From NCBI GenBank assembly GCA_002928965.1, contig PERU01000013.1:1-64000 (forward strand): DNA of 64,000 bases, given 5' to 3'. Origin of the DNA: Methylomonas sp. (GTDB lineage Bacteria; Pseudomonadota; Gammaproteobacteria; Methylococcales; Methylomonadaceae). A program made the position numbers and the translations under genes. Each line of letters opens with the position of its first letter. Positions within the stretch are counted from its first letter, which is position 1. The notes under the pieces are model-generated. The model saw only the letters and a program-made list of their open reading frames with translations. It did not search any database and had not been told where the DNA came from. Of the stretch, positions 1 to 7,405 are shown in pieces.

Positions 1-18
1 TTTAGGTAAGCAATGACC

Positions 19-52
19 GGCTCTTGCCTGGGTTGGCAAGAGCCGTTGTTTT
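19..52 (+). terminator. Rho-independent terminator of a gene left of the window
   Basis: A perfect 10-bp stem (19-28 pairs with 35-44) with a 6-nt loop is followed by a T-rich stretch at 46-52. It lies just upstream of the first small gene and probably ends a plus-strand gene outside the window. Confidence 0.75.
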
Positions 53-76
53 GCAATATTGAGTCAGGTGAGCAAT

Positions 77-355
77 ATGATAAAAATACAATTGAACCCA
101 GGAATACTCGCTGGGTTATTATTAATCGCCTCAGCTGTAAATGCGCAAGATTATCCTGCCGCAGATTTCCAGCCGAAAGTGTTATTCAGGGATGAGTCTA
201 TCGTTGTTGAATCAGCAGCCAAAGCCGCAACGAGTGAGGCTACTCCTTGCGTCAATCAAGCCGCTGACTCGAAAAAAGAAACCGTAGCAGAAGTTGATCC
301 TAATTATCCGGCTAGCAGTTTTCAGCCAAAAGTGATTTTTAGCGAAGCAAACTAA
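77..355 (+). CDS. Small secreted protein with two YPAxxFQPKV motifs
   Basis: A 92-residue protein of unknown function. The ATG at 77 is preferred over an in-frame TTG at 59 because AGGTGA sits about 6 nt upstream and the N-terminus then reads as a clean signal peptide (hydrophobic core, cleavage after VNA). The mature protein begins with DYPAADFQPKVLF and ends with NYPASSFQPKVIF, so the same 13-residue motif brackets a charged, low-complexity linker with one cysteine. It lies 117 bp upstream of the TGVAKYL repeat protein on the same strand and may be co-transcribed. Motif duplication in such a small exported protein suggests binding or bridging, which is inference only. Confidence 0.7.
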   Translation: MIKIQLNPGILAGLLLIASAVNAQDYPAADFQPKVLFRDESIVVESAAKAATSEATPCVNQAADSKKETVAEVDPNYPASSFQPKVIFSEAN

Positions 356-472
356 TAATAAAAATTAAGCGATTGTGGCCAGTTTTTGTTTTGGGCGCGT
401 GACGTTAAAAGAAGGTGTAATCAGCCGTGTGCGCTTTGCATACGACATTAATTCATTCAGGAGTATTCTCAA

Positions 473-1840
473 ATGAAAAAAAACAGTTTGATGAATAGCT
501 TATTTGGCATTTTGCCGCCGTTATTTTTCGACAAACCATCTGCGGGTGGTGCAGTTGAAAATACAGGTGATGCCAGCGGAGAAGACGCTCAATTGACTGG
601 CGTCGCCCGTTATTTACAAAAGCTTGAGCCAAAAATAGAAGATAATTTAACCGGTGTGGCGCGCTATCTGGCGCTGCAGCAAGCTTTGGAAGAGGCAAAT
701 AGACCGGTTGTTGTCGAGCCTGAGCCAGAAGCTGAGGTTCAGGTCGAAGAGGTCGTTGCTGAAATTCAAGAGCCAGAGGACGTCGAGGTTGTTGAGCTTG
801 AGCCGGTGTTGAGTGGAGTTGAAAAATACTTGTCTCAGCAAAGTGAAAACCCCGTCACTCGAGTCGCCAAGTATTTGCTTAAACAATCCATTTTGTCCCG
901 CGAAATTCCCGTTACCGGTGTTTCCAAATATGTCACCAAACAAGAACGAGAAGCGCATGTAGTTACCGGTGTCGCCAAGTATGTTACGCAGCAGAGTATG
1001 CGCGAAAGTGCTGCGCCGGGTGTGACAGGCGTAGCGAAATACGTGCTGAAGAATGAGTTGCACGCCAAAGATCTGCCGCTTGCTACAGGTGTTGCCAAAT
1101 ATGTAAGTAAGCAATCCTTGTTAGCCAAAGACGCGCCAAAAACCAGCGGTGTGGCTAACTATATCAAAGCCCTGGAAAAAACCGAGCAGGATCAGGTGCC
1201 GGCAACCGGCGTGGCCAAATTTGTGGCTCAGCAAGCTGTAGCGGCTAAAAAAGCGGCGGCGGCGGCTTTAGTGGCCCGATATAGGGAAGAGGAAGCTAGA
1301 ATGCAGGCGGAGAAAGCGCAACGTGAGTTGGAACACGCTGAGATTGAAGCGGATTCCGTTGAATCTGCCGAGCCGGTTATTGAAGGTTCTCGGGTTGATC
1401 AATACTTAGCCAAGCAGGCTGCTATTGTGATCGCAAAGCCTACCGGCGTAGCAAAATACCTTGCCAAGCAAATTCAGTTGCAAAGTCAGGCACAGCCACT
1501 GAGCGGGGTAGCAAAGTATCTGGCCAGACAAGCGAACTTGGCACGCTATCAAGAACCCAAAACCGGCGTAAGCAAATATTTGGCCAAGCAATTGCTGGTT
1601 GCCAAACCTGTCGTCGAGATAAGTTCTGTTAGCAAATATCTACAGCGTCAGGAATCGCATGTTAAAGACTCGGTAGAAGTAACCGGTGTTGCCAAATATG
1701 TTTCCAAGCAAATTGTTGTGCCCAAAGACATGCATCATGTTTCAGGTGTGGAAAGATATGTGGCCAAACAAGCGCAAGGCCAGGATGATAGCTATATCAG
1801 AAGTACAGGCGTAGAGAAATATTTGCGCAAACAAGCCTGA
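473..1840 (+). CDS. TGVAKYLxKQ-repeat protein of unknown function
   Basis: A 455-residue protein with 19 copies of a short motif of consensus [TS]GV[AS][KR]Y[LV]x[KR]Q, from residue 42 to the last residue. Eighteen copies are clear and one near the middle is degenerate. Copies are mostly about 20 residues apart, separated by variable charged, Gln-, Ala- and Pro-rich linkers. An acidic Glu/Val/Pro stretch separates copies 2 and 3, and a Lys/Ala/Glu helix-forming stretch surrounds copy 11. The N-terminus has a short hydrophobic segment but no convincing cleavage site. A CAGGAG ribosome site lies 9 nt before the ATG, and a strong terminator follows. I do not recognise the family. Conserved motifs in divergent linkers fit a multivalent scaffold. 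Confidence 0.8.
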   Translation: MKKNSLMNSLFGILPPLFFDKPSAGGAVENTGDASGEDAQLTGVARYLQKLEPKIEDNLTGVARYLALQQALEEANRPVVVEPEPEAEVQVEEVVAEIQEPEDVEVVELEPVLSGVEKYLSQQSENPVTRVAKYLLKQSILSREIPVTGVSKYVTKQEREAHVVTGVAKYVTQQSMRESAAPGVTGVAKYVLKNELHAKDLPLATGVAKYVSKQSLLAKDAPKTSGVANYIKALEKTEQDQVPATGVAKFVAQQAVAAKKAAAAALVARYREEEARMQAEKAQRELEHAEIEADSVESAEPVIEGSRVDQYLAKQAAIVIAKPTGVAKYLAKQIQLQSQAQPLSGVAKYLARQANLARYQEPKTGVSKYLAKQLLVAKPVVEISSVSKYLQRQESHVKDSVEVTGVAKYVSKQIVVPKDMHHVSGVERYVAKQAQGQDDSYIRSTGVEKYLRKQA

Positions 1841-1863
1841 TTGAATTCTAGCTGATTAAGAAG

Positions 1864-1896
1864 CCAATACCTCCAAAGAAGGTATTGGTTTTTTTT
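1864..1896 (+). terminator. Rho-independent terminator after the repeat protein
   Basis: A 9-bp stem (1864-1872 with 1880-1888), a 7-nt loop and a run of eight T residues lie 23 bp after the stop of the TGVAKYL-repeat gene. Confidence 0.9.
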
Positions 1897-1991
1897 GCCT
1901 GCGCCATTGGCTTGCGATGGGTTTTATAGTCCACCTAAGTTTTTAAAGTGGTTTAATATGGCAATTCCAAACGACTTTTCCAGAGATAGTG

Positions 1992-2348
1992 ATGTCACGC
2001 CTGTTCATTTTTAGCCTGTTGCTTGTTTTGTCGAATGCTGTCTGGTCTGGAGAAGAGTCGCCGGCCATGGATGCGCCGCCTGCAGACGTTCCGGAGCCGC
2101 CGGAGTTGCCGCCTCGGGTGCAATCCGGCGAAGAAATGGAGCCGGACATCACCATTATTCGTAAAGGCAAGGATACGATTCAGGAATATCGCCGGAATGG
2201 AAAGCTGTACATGATCAAAGTGCAACCGCAAGTGGGGCCGGCCTATTACATGCTGGACTCTAACGGCGATGGCACCCTGGATGTCAAAAAAAATGATTTG
2301 GACAAAAATAGCAACATCAATCAATGGTTGCTGTTTGAATGGGATTAG
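1992..2348 (+). CDS. DUF2782 family secreted protein
   Basis: A 118-residue exported protein. The ATG at 1992 follows an in-frame GTG at 1989; the ATG is the simpler start. A signal peptide (residues 1-19, ending SNAVWSG) is followed by a Pro/Glu-rich linker. The C-terminal domain carries the DUF2782 pattern: PDITIIRKGKDTIQEYRRNG, then LYMIKVQPQVGPAYYMLDSN, then DGDGTLD-like acidic residues and a closing WLLFEWD. The family is widespread in gammaproteobacteria and its function is not established. Convergent with the next gene. Confidence 0.85.
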   Translation: MSRLFIFSLLLVLSNAVWSGEESPAMDAPPADVPEPPELPPRVQSGEEMEPDITIIRKGKDTIQEYRRNGKLYMIKVQPQVGPAYYMLDSNGDGTLDVKKNDLDKNSNINQWLLFEWD

Positions 2349-2402
2349 GTTGGGGTGTATCCGCCCTGTGTAAGTTGTTGCAGAGCGGCGAATGATCGCT
2401 AT

Positions 2403-2819
2403 TTATTCACTGACTTTAAGCAGCCAGCCCCCATCTGAGTCGCATTTGCCAAATTTTGATTTCAACATCACAGAAATACGTACTACGGTATTTTTGATGT
2501 CTTTTGGTAGCTTGCCTTTTACCAGATAAAAGGTTTCTTTATCTTCGATAGTAATGTCAATCGGTTGTTGTTTGATGCTGACATGGATGTGCCCGGGTCC
2601 ATTGCTGCCTGATGCGGCAAACGAAAAATCAGCGCCCGGCGCCACTGTCGCCAAATGTTCAGGGGTATAGCGGCTGATTTTAGCTTTGATGCAGTCTGAA
2701 TTTACATTACCGCCACTGCTGCCCCCGCCATGGCCACCGTGGCCACCCGTTGATTGTGCCCAGCTAATGTTACAAAAGCTAAACACAAACAGTGCAACAA
2801 AAATCTTCGTAACCTGCAT
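2403..2819 (-). CDS. Secreted glycine-rich N-terminus protein, paralogue of the gene at 41659
   Basis: A 138-residue protein with a signal peptide (cleavage after SWA) and a Gly/His/Ser-rich stretch (GGHGGHGGGSSGGN) that could bind metal. A beta-rich domain follows, with two cysteines (one near residue 43, one near the end) that could form a disulphide. The second half aligns by eye with the protein at 41659-42060: both have FSF near the middle, a VKGK segment, an IRISV or VRISV strand, then C, D-G and a terminal LL[KR]V. GGAG precedes the ATG. The function is unknown; paralogy is read directly from the two sequences. Confidence 0.75.
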   Translation of the reverse strand: MQVTKIFVALFVFSFCNISWAQSTGGHGGHGGGSSGGNVNSDCIKAKISRYTPEHLATVAPGADFSFAASGSNGPGHIHVSIKQQPIDITIEDKETFYLVKGKLPKDIKNTVVRISVMLKSKFGKCDSDGGWLLKVSE

Positions 2820-3041
2820 GATGGTCTCCTTATAATTATTATCGTTTGGCTGTCGATTATATGGCCTGCCAAGCTAAGATTGAAGTTATTAAACTGCTCA
2901 GTCGGCGATTTCGTTTTGGTAATTCAATGCAGAAAAGTTTGCAGATTTAAGCAAAAGTTGATGTATTGAGGTAACTTGATTACATTGGTTCGTTGGTGAT
3001 GGTATTTGTAATAGTTACAAAAATAAAAATAAGAGGGGATT

Positions 3042-3326
3042 ATGTTATTTCTAGCTAAATTATTTGGGATTTTGACGTTGGTGTGGTTTTACATGGCAGC
3101 CAAGAATCACAACGCGCCTTTGATAAATTGGTCTGTCATTGGCTTGATAGGCTATTGGCTGACTTGGTGGTTATCGAAAATGTTATTGGTGGTGCCTTTG
3201 GCTGATATGGTGCCCAAGCATTCCGTCGTAGAGTTTTTGTTGACACAGATGCCGGTTGTTTGCGCAGTGGCAGCGTGCTATCTGATCAGGAAAAAACTGA
3301 TTTCCAGTGTAACTAGTGCAGAATAA
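3042..3326 (+). CDS. Small inner-membrane protein
   Basis: A 94-residue hydrophobic protein with about three membrane segments (residues 3-20, 27-52, 66-84) and a short basic, polar C-terminus. A GAGGGG ribosome site precedes the ATG. The stop codon is 6 bp before the pteridine reductase ATG, so the two are probably co-transcribed and translationally coupled. No family recognised. Confidence 0.7.
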   Translation: MLFLAKLFGILTLVWFYMAAKNHNAPLINWSVIGLIGYWLTWWLSKMLLVVPLADMVPKHSVVEFLLTQMPVVCAVAACYLIRKKLISSVTSAE

Positions 3327-3332
3327 TTGTTA

Positions 3333-4070
3333 ATGGCACGCACCAAGGTTGCATTGATCACCGGATCAGCAAGACGCATAGGTGCGGCTTGTGTTCGGAT
3401 GTTGCATGCACAGGGCTATAACATCATTTTGCATCACCATACTTCAGTTGCGCAGGCTCAGCAGTTACAGCAAGAGTTAAATGTATTCAGGCCGGATTCT
3501 GTGCATTTACTATCGGCTGACCTGCTTGATCTTCAACAGATCGAGCATCTTGGGCAAGAGGCTGTGACAGTCTGGGGTGGGGTGGATGTGTTGATAAACA
3601 ATGCATCCACCTTTTATGCCGGAGCGGTCGGTGAGATCAGTGAAACTCAATGGGATGACTTGGTGGGTAGTAATCTCAAAGCCCCCTTCTTTTTGTCTCA
3701 AGCGCTGATGCCGTCGTTAAAAAAGCAAACGGGCTGTATCGTGAATATCGTCGATATTCATGCAGAAAAAGGCTTGGTGGGCTTTCCTGTATACAGTATT
3801 GCCAAAGCTGGGCTGGTTGCCATGACCAAATGCTTGGCAAAAGAGTTGGCCCCGGCTGTACGTGTCAACGCGGTGGCTCCGGGGGCCATCTTATGGCCTG
3901 ATCATCAAGTCAGTGAGCAGCAAAAAGCAGAGATTTTGCAGAAAGTGGCGTTACAGCGCTGCGGTGAGGTTGATGATATTGCTCGGGCTGTTAAGTATTT
4001 ATGCGAGGACGCTGATTATGTAACTGGTCAGGTTTTAAGTGTGGATGGTGGCAGAACCTTATTCAGTTAG
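3333..4070 (+). CDS. Pteridine reductase (short-chain dehydrogenase/reductase)
   Basis: A 245-residue SDR enzyme predicted to reduce pteridines or dihydrofolate with NADPH. The N-terminal cofactor motif TGSARRIG is the pteridine-reductase variant of TGxxxGxG, with two arginines suited to NADPH. The NNAS motif, a central Asp/Ile strand and the catalytic YSIAK (Tyr-x-x-x-Lys) are present, and the C-terminus has SVDGGRTL. The ATG at 3333 is preferred over a TTG two codons upstream. The 3' end overlaps folK, on the opposite strand, by 4 bp. Together with folK and folB it forms a folate/pterin cluster. FolM-type dihydromonapterin reductase is the nearest alternative name. Confidence 0.88.
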   Translation: MARTKVALITGSARRIGAACVRMLHAQGYNIILHHHTSVAQAQQLQQELNVFRPDSVHLLSADLLDLQQIEHLGQEAVTVWGGVDVLINNASTFYAGAVGEISETQWDDLVGSNLKAPFFLSQALMPSLKKQTGCIVNIVDIHAEKGLVGFPVYSIAKAGLVAMTKCLAKELAPAVRVNAVAPGAILWPDHQVSEQQKAEILQKVALQRCGEVDDIARAVKYLCEDADYVTGQVLSVDGGRTLFS

Positions 4071-4558
4071 AGCCAGTTGGGCTTGATTTTGATTTGTGCT
4101 GACTGGTTTTTGGAGAAGCTTTGCCACATTTGGGTAAAAGACTTACCATTTACAGGATGGGTATCATTCGGAGCCAGTTCTGCCAAAGGCTCCAAAACAA
4201 ATGCATAGCGTTCAATTTCATCTCGAGGGATTTGTAAGCGACCGTCGCTAATGATTTGATCGCCCAGCAGCAGTAAATCCAAATCAAGAGTACGAGCAGA
4301 AAATTTCTGTGCTTCTCGGGTTCGACCGTGATCCAGCTCAATCTGGCGCAAAATTTTGGCAATTTCTTTGGCGCTGAGTTGCGATTGGAAGCCTACGACC
4401 AAGTTATAAAAGCAGTCGCCAACAAAACCTACCGGCTCGGTTTTATAAATACTGGATACGCTTAAATCACCAAATGCCAGTTTCAGTGCAACCAAACTGG
4501 AAGGGATATGAATATCCTTGTCAATGTTGCTACCGATGCTGATGTAACCGGTTGGCAT
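4067..4558 (-). CDS. folK: 2-amino-4-hydroxy-6-hydroxymethyldihydropteridine diphosphokinase
   Basis: HPPK transfers pyrophosphate from ATP to 6-hydroxymethyl-7,8-dihydropterin in folate synthesis. The 163-residue length fits the family. Seen: N-terminal YISIGSNID, the KTEPVG segment with the following F-Y-N, and the signature ending SARTLDLDLLLLGD, which carries the metal-binding aspartates. It lies 2 bp downstream of folB on the same strand, so the two form an operon for consecutive steps of the pathway. Confidence 0.95.
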   Translation of the reverse strand: MPTGYISIGSNIDKDIHIPSSLVALKLAFGDLSVSSIYKTEPVGFVGDCFYNLVVGFQSQLSAKEIAKILRQIELDHGRTREAQKFSARTLDLDLLLLGDQIISDGRLQIPRDEIERYAFVLEPLAELAPNDTHPVNGKSFTQMWQSFSKNQSAQIKIKPNWL

Positions 4559-4560
4559 GG

Positions 4561-4914
4561 CTATTTTTGTCCGCGTTCGATGATGATGCCTACATCGCGT
4601 GCCCTGCTGATAGCGCCCTTTTTGTTTAAGATGATTTTGACCCAGGGTATTGGGAATTCTGTGAGCAAAATATTGGAAATTTCTTCGATTAACTTCTCGA
4701 CCAAGTAAAACTCGCTAGACTCTACAAAGTTGACGATGCGGTCAGAAACGCTTTTGTAATCAAGCGTATAGGCAATGTCGTCCGTTGCTGCGGCTTTTTT
4801 AATATCAAAAGCCATTTCAATGTCGAGGAAGATTTTTTGTCTAATCTTGCGCTCCCAATCGTAAATGCCAATTACGGTTTCGATTTCTAGCCCGCCTAAA
4901 AAGATGATGTCCAT
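4561..4914 (-). CDS. folB: Dihydroneopterin aldolase
   Basis: A 117-residue enzyme converting 7,8-dihydroneopterin to 6-hydroxymethyldihydropterin and glycolaldehyde. It opens MDIIFLGGLEIETVIGIYDWE, typical of FolB, with the conserved Glu in that segment, the LDYKSV block, a LVEKLIEEI helix and a C-terminal ILNKKGAI carrying the expected active-site lysine region. Upstream and divergent is plsY, with an 86-bp AT-rich intergenic region that probably holds both promoters. Confidence 0.95.
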   Translation of the reverse strand: MDIIFLGGLEIETVIGIYDWERKIRQKIFLDIEMAFDIKKAAATDDIAYTLDYKSVSDRIVNFVESSEFYLVEKLIEEISNILLTEFPIPWVKIILNKKGAISRARDVGIIIERGQK

Positions 4915-5000
4915 GGGTACTTTCCGGTTATTATATTTTGTTATATCAGTATCGAGTATATGGCTCGACTACACAAGTCTTGACGAAAGAGGTTAATTGA

Positions 5001-5573
5001 ATGTTGGAATGGTTACTCGTGCCTTTGGCTTATCTGACCGGTTCTGTTTCCAGTGCGATTATTGTTTGCAGAGTGATGGGTTTGGCTGATCCTCGTGAGA
5101 ATGGTTCAGGAAATCCAGGCGCAACCAATGTGATGCGGATTGGTGGCAAAAAAGCAGCAGCCATTACCTTGGCAGGCGATGCATTGAAAGGCTTGTTACC
5201 GGTTTTATTGGCCAAAATGCTTGGAGTTGACGGTTTGATTTTGTCATTCGTGGTGTTTGCTGCGTTTTTGGGCCATTTATACCCGGTGTTTTTTGAATTT
5301 AAAGGCGGTAAAGGTGTGGCAACCTCGTTGGGTGTTGCGCTGGGTGTGGACTGGTTGTTAGGTCTGGCGGTTGCCGGAACCTGGTTTGCTGTTTATAAAA
5401 TCAGCAGGATTTCCTCGCTATCTGCATTGGTCGCAGCAACCCTGACACCGTTGTATGTCTGGTTGATTGTGGCGGATGTGAATATTTTGGTTGTTTTCAG
5501 CGTGATTGCTTTGATCTTGTTGTGGCGGCACAAGAGCAATATTCAGCGATTGCTGGCGGGTCAGGAAAAATAA
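5001..5573 (+). CDS. plsY: Acyl-phosphate glycerol-3-phosphate acyltransferase
   Basis: A 190-residue inner-membrane enzyme making lysophosphatidic acid from acyl-phosphate and glycerol-3-phosphate. The diagnostic loops are GSGNPGATNVMR (about residue 36) and GGKGVATS (about residue 98), with GHLYPVFF between them; there are about five membrane segments. AGAGG precedes the ATG. The gene is convergent with tsaD, and the two stop codons abut. Confidence 0.96.
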   Translation: MLEWLLVPLAYLTGSVSSAIIVCRVMGLADPRENGSGNPGATNVMRIGGKKAAAITLAGDALKGLLPVLLAKMLGVDGLILSFVVFAAFLGHLYPVFFEFKGGKGVATSLGVALGVDWLLGLAVAGTWFAVYKISRISSLSALVAATLTPLYVWLIVADVNILVVFSVIALILLWRHKSNIQRLLAGQEK

Positions 5574-6584
5574 TTACAGGCTTAGTAACTCATTCATGGG
5601 CCAGCGAGGGCGGGCAAAAATAGTCAGATCCTGGGTTTGCCCGGCTTGCAGACGTTGGCATCCCGCATAAGCAATCATGGCGCCGTTATCGGTGCAAAAT
5701 TCCGGGCGAGGAAAGTAAATCTGTGTGTTTTCTTTTTGGCACATGTTTTCCAATTGCCTGCGAATTTCCTGATTGGCGCTGACGCCGCCTGCCACAATCA
5801 ATGTTTTTAAGCCGGTTTGCTGAATGGCGCGTTTACATTTAATGGTCAGTGTTTCTGCCATGGCTTGCTGGAACGCAAATGCAATATCGGCTTTATCCTG
5901 ATCGGATTGGCTTGAGTTTTGATAGGTATTGAGGGTAAAGGTTTTAAGTCCGCTGAAACTAAAATCCAGTCCTGGCCTGTCAGTCATCGGGCGGGGAAAC
6001 TTATAACGAGGACTGCCATTTGTAGCTAATTTGGATAAGGCGGGGCCGCCTGGGTATTCAAGTCCCAGCAGTTTGGCGGTTTTATCAAAAGCTTCACCAG
6101 CAGCGTCGTCAAGTGATTCACCCAGCAAGCGATAGCAGCCTATACCGCTCACTTCAATGAGCATGGTGTGGCCGCCAGAAATCAGCAGGGCTATGAATGG
6201 GAATGCGGGCGGCTTTTCTTCCAGCATGGGGGCTAGCAGGTGTCCTTCCATGTGATGAATTGCAATGGCCGGGATTTGCCATGACCAAGCCAGGCTTCGT
6301 GCAGTTGCAGCGCCCACTAACAGTGCGCCCATGAGTCCGGGGCCGGCAGTGTAAGCTATGCCGTTAATCTCACCAGTGTGCAACTGGCTGTCATGCAGGA
6401 CTTGTTTGATTAACGGGATTAATTTGCGGACATGGTCACGAGAGGCGAGCTCCGGTACAACGCCCCCGTACTCGTTGTGTGTCGCTATCTGGCTGTGCAA
6501 TGTGTGCGCAAGCAAACCCTTGTCGGCATGGTAAATGGCTACAGCAGTTTCGTCGCAAGAAGTTTCTATGCCTAACACGTACAT
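5574..6584 (-). CDS. tsaD: tRNA N6-adenosine threonylcarbamoyltransferase
   Basis: A 336-residue Kae1/TsaD protein that transfers threonylcarbamoyl from TC-AMP to A37 of ANN-decoding tRNAs, acting with TsaB and TsaE. Motifs seen: [12 protein letters not shown] at the start, [10 protein letters not shown] with the metal histidines, [22 protein letters not shown] and the C-terminal [13 protein letters not shown]. It is divergent from rpsU, with the shared promoter region beginning a few bases beyond its start codon, the usual arrangement in gammaproteobacteria. Confidence 0.97.
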   Translation of the reverse strand: MYVLGIETSCDETAVAIYHADKGLLAHTLHSQIATHNEYGGVVPELASRDHVRKLIPLIKQVLHDSQLHTGEINGIAYTAGPGLMGALLVGAATARSLAWSWQIPAIAIHHMEGHLLAPMLEEKPPAFPFIALLISGGHTMLIEVSGIGCYRLLGESLDDAAGEAFDKTAKLLGLEYPGGPALSKLATNGSPRYKFPRPMTDRPGLDFSFSGLKTFTLNTYQNSSQSDQDKADIAFAFQQAMAETLTIKCKRAIQQTGLKTLIVAGGVSANQEIRRQLENMCQKENTQIYFPRPEFCTDNGAMIAYAGCQRLQAGQTQDLTIFARPRWPMNELLSL

Positions 6585-6591
6585 TAATTTT

Positions 6592-6619
6592 TTGAATAAA
6601 AGTATTTTGTGGGTATAAT
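6592..6619 (+). promoter_or_regulatory. Sigma70 promoter of the rpsU-dnaG-rpoD operon
   Basis: A perfect TATAAT at 6614-6619 with TTGAAT at 6592-6597 and a 16-bp spacer. It lies 73-100 bp upstream of the rpsU ATG, directly outside the divergent tsaD start. Confidence 0.75.
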
Positions 6620-6691
6620 CGGTCGGTTTTATACGGCTGGTTTTTGCCTGACGATTTTTTTAAGATACTAACATAATTCGGATTTTTGATA

Positions 6692-6925
6692 ATGCCATCA
6701 GTAAAAGTTAAAGAAAACGAACATTTCGACATCGCTATTCGCCGTTTCAAACGGGCTTGTGAAAAAGCGGGTGTATTAGCTGAAGTACGTCGTCGTGAGT
6801 TTTATGAAAAACCAACTACAGAGCGTAAACGTAAAGGTGCGGCGGCTGTTAAACGCCATCTGAAAAAATTGGCGCGTGAACGTTATGCATTGAAAAATCT
6901 GCGTCGCGGTCGTCCGCAGGCATAA
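6692..6925 (+). CDS. rpsU: 30S ribosomal protein bS21
   Basis: A 77-residue basic ribosomal protein starting [20 protein letters not shown], which is the canonical bS21 N-terminus; the ATG at 6692 is therefore chosen over an in-frame TTG at 6686. The C-terminus is rich in Arg/Lys ([10 protein letters not shown]). First gene of the classical macromolecular synthesis operon with yqeY, dnaG and rpoD downstream. Confidence 0.97.
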   Translation: MPSVKVKENEHFDIAIRRFKRACEKAGVLAEVRRREFYEKPTTERKRKGAAAVKRHLKKLARERYALKNLRRGRPQA

Positions 6926-6932
6926 GGTTTTT

Positions 6933-7382
6933 ATGGATTCTATTAAGGAGCGTATCAGGGATGATATGAAGGCCTCAATGAAGAGTGGTGATAAAGCCAG
7001 ATTGGGCGTGATACGCATGATGATGGCGGCCATTAAGCAGGTTGAGGTGGATGAGCGGGTTGAGTTGGCTGATGATCGAGTGATTGTGGTGCTTGATAAA
7101 ATGCTCAAACAGCGCCGCGAGTCAATCAAGCAATATCGTGATGCCAATCGTGTCGATTTGGCTGAAATTGAGGAAGCCGAGATTCTGGTTATCCAGGATT
7201 TTTTACCTCAGGCGCTTTCTGAGGCGGAAATTGATCAGATGGTTGCAAAAGCCATTGCGGACACGGGGGCGACATCCATAAAAGACATGGGTGCTGTCAT
7301 GGCGATCTTGAAGCCACAAATGCAGGGAAGGGCTGATATGGCTTTGGTCAGCGCTAGAATCAAGGCTGGCTTTCCAGGTTAA
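6933..7382 (+). CDS. GatB/YqeY domain protein
   Basis: A 149-residue soluble protein of the YqeY family, related to the C-terminal tRNA-binding tail domain of GatB. Seen: IKERIRDDMKASMKSGDKAR near the start, RLGVIRMMMAAIKQ-type helix, a central Lys/Arg-rich helix, the FLPQALSEAEI segment and the C-terminal MGAVMAILKPQMQGRADM. It begins 7 bp after the rpsU stop, and its position between rpsU and dnaG is conserved in many gammaproteobacteria. The molecular role is not established. Confidence 0.9.
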   Translation: MDSIKERIRDDMKASMKSGDKARLGVIRMMMAAIKQVEVDERVELADDRVIVVLDKMLKQRRESIKQYRDANRVDLAEIEEAEILVIQDFLPQALSEAEIDQMVAKAIADTGATSIKDMGAVMAILKPQMQGRADMALVSARIKAGFPG

Positions 7383-7405
7383 TTTGCGCATTTTTTGTCG
7401 GTAGT

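Noticed and set aside
13-195. Open frame covering the first hairpin and the start of the small secreted protein
   Set aside because: It runs through a terminator hairpin and out of frame with the signal-peptide protein; no ribosome site.
473-1840. DNA-level tandem repeat or CRISPR-like array
   Set aside because: Repeat units are similar as protein only; codons vary and unit lengths differ, so this is a coding repeat.
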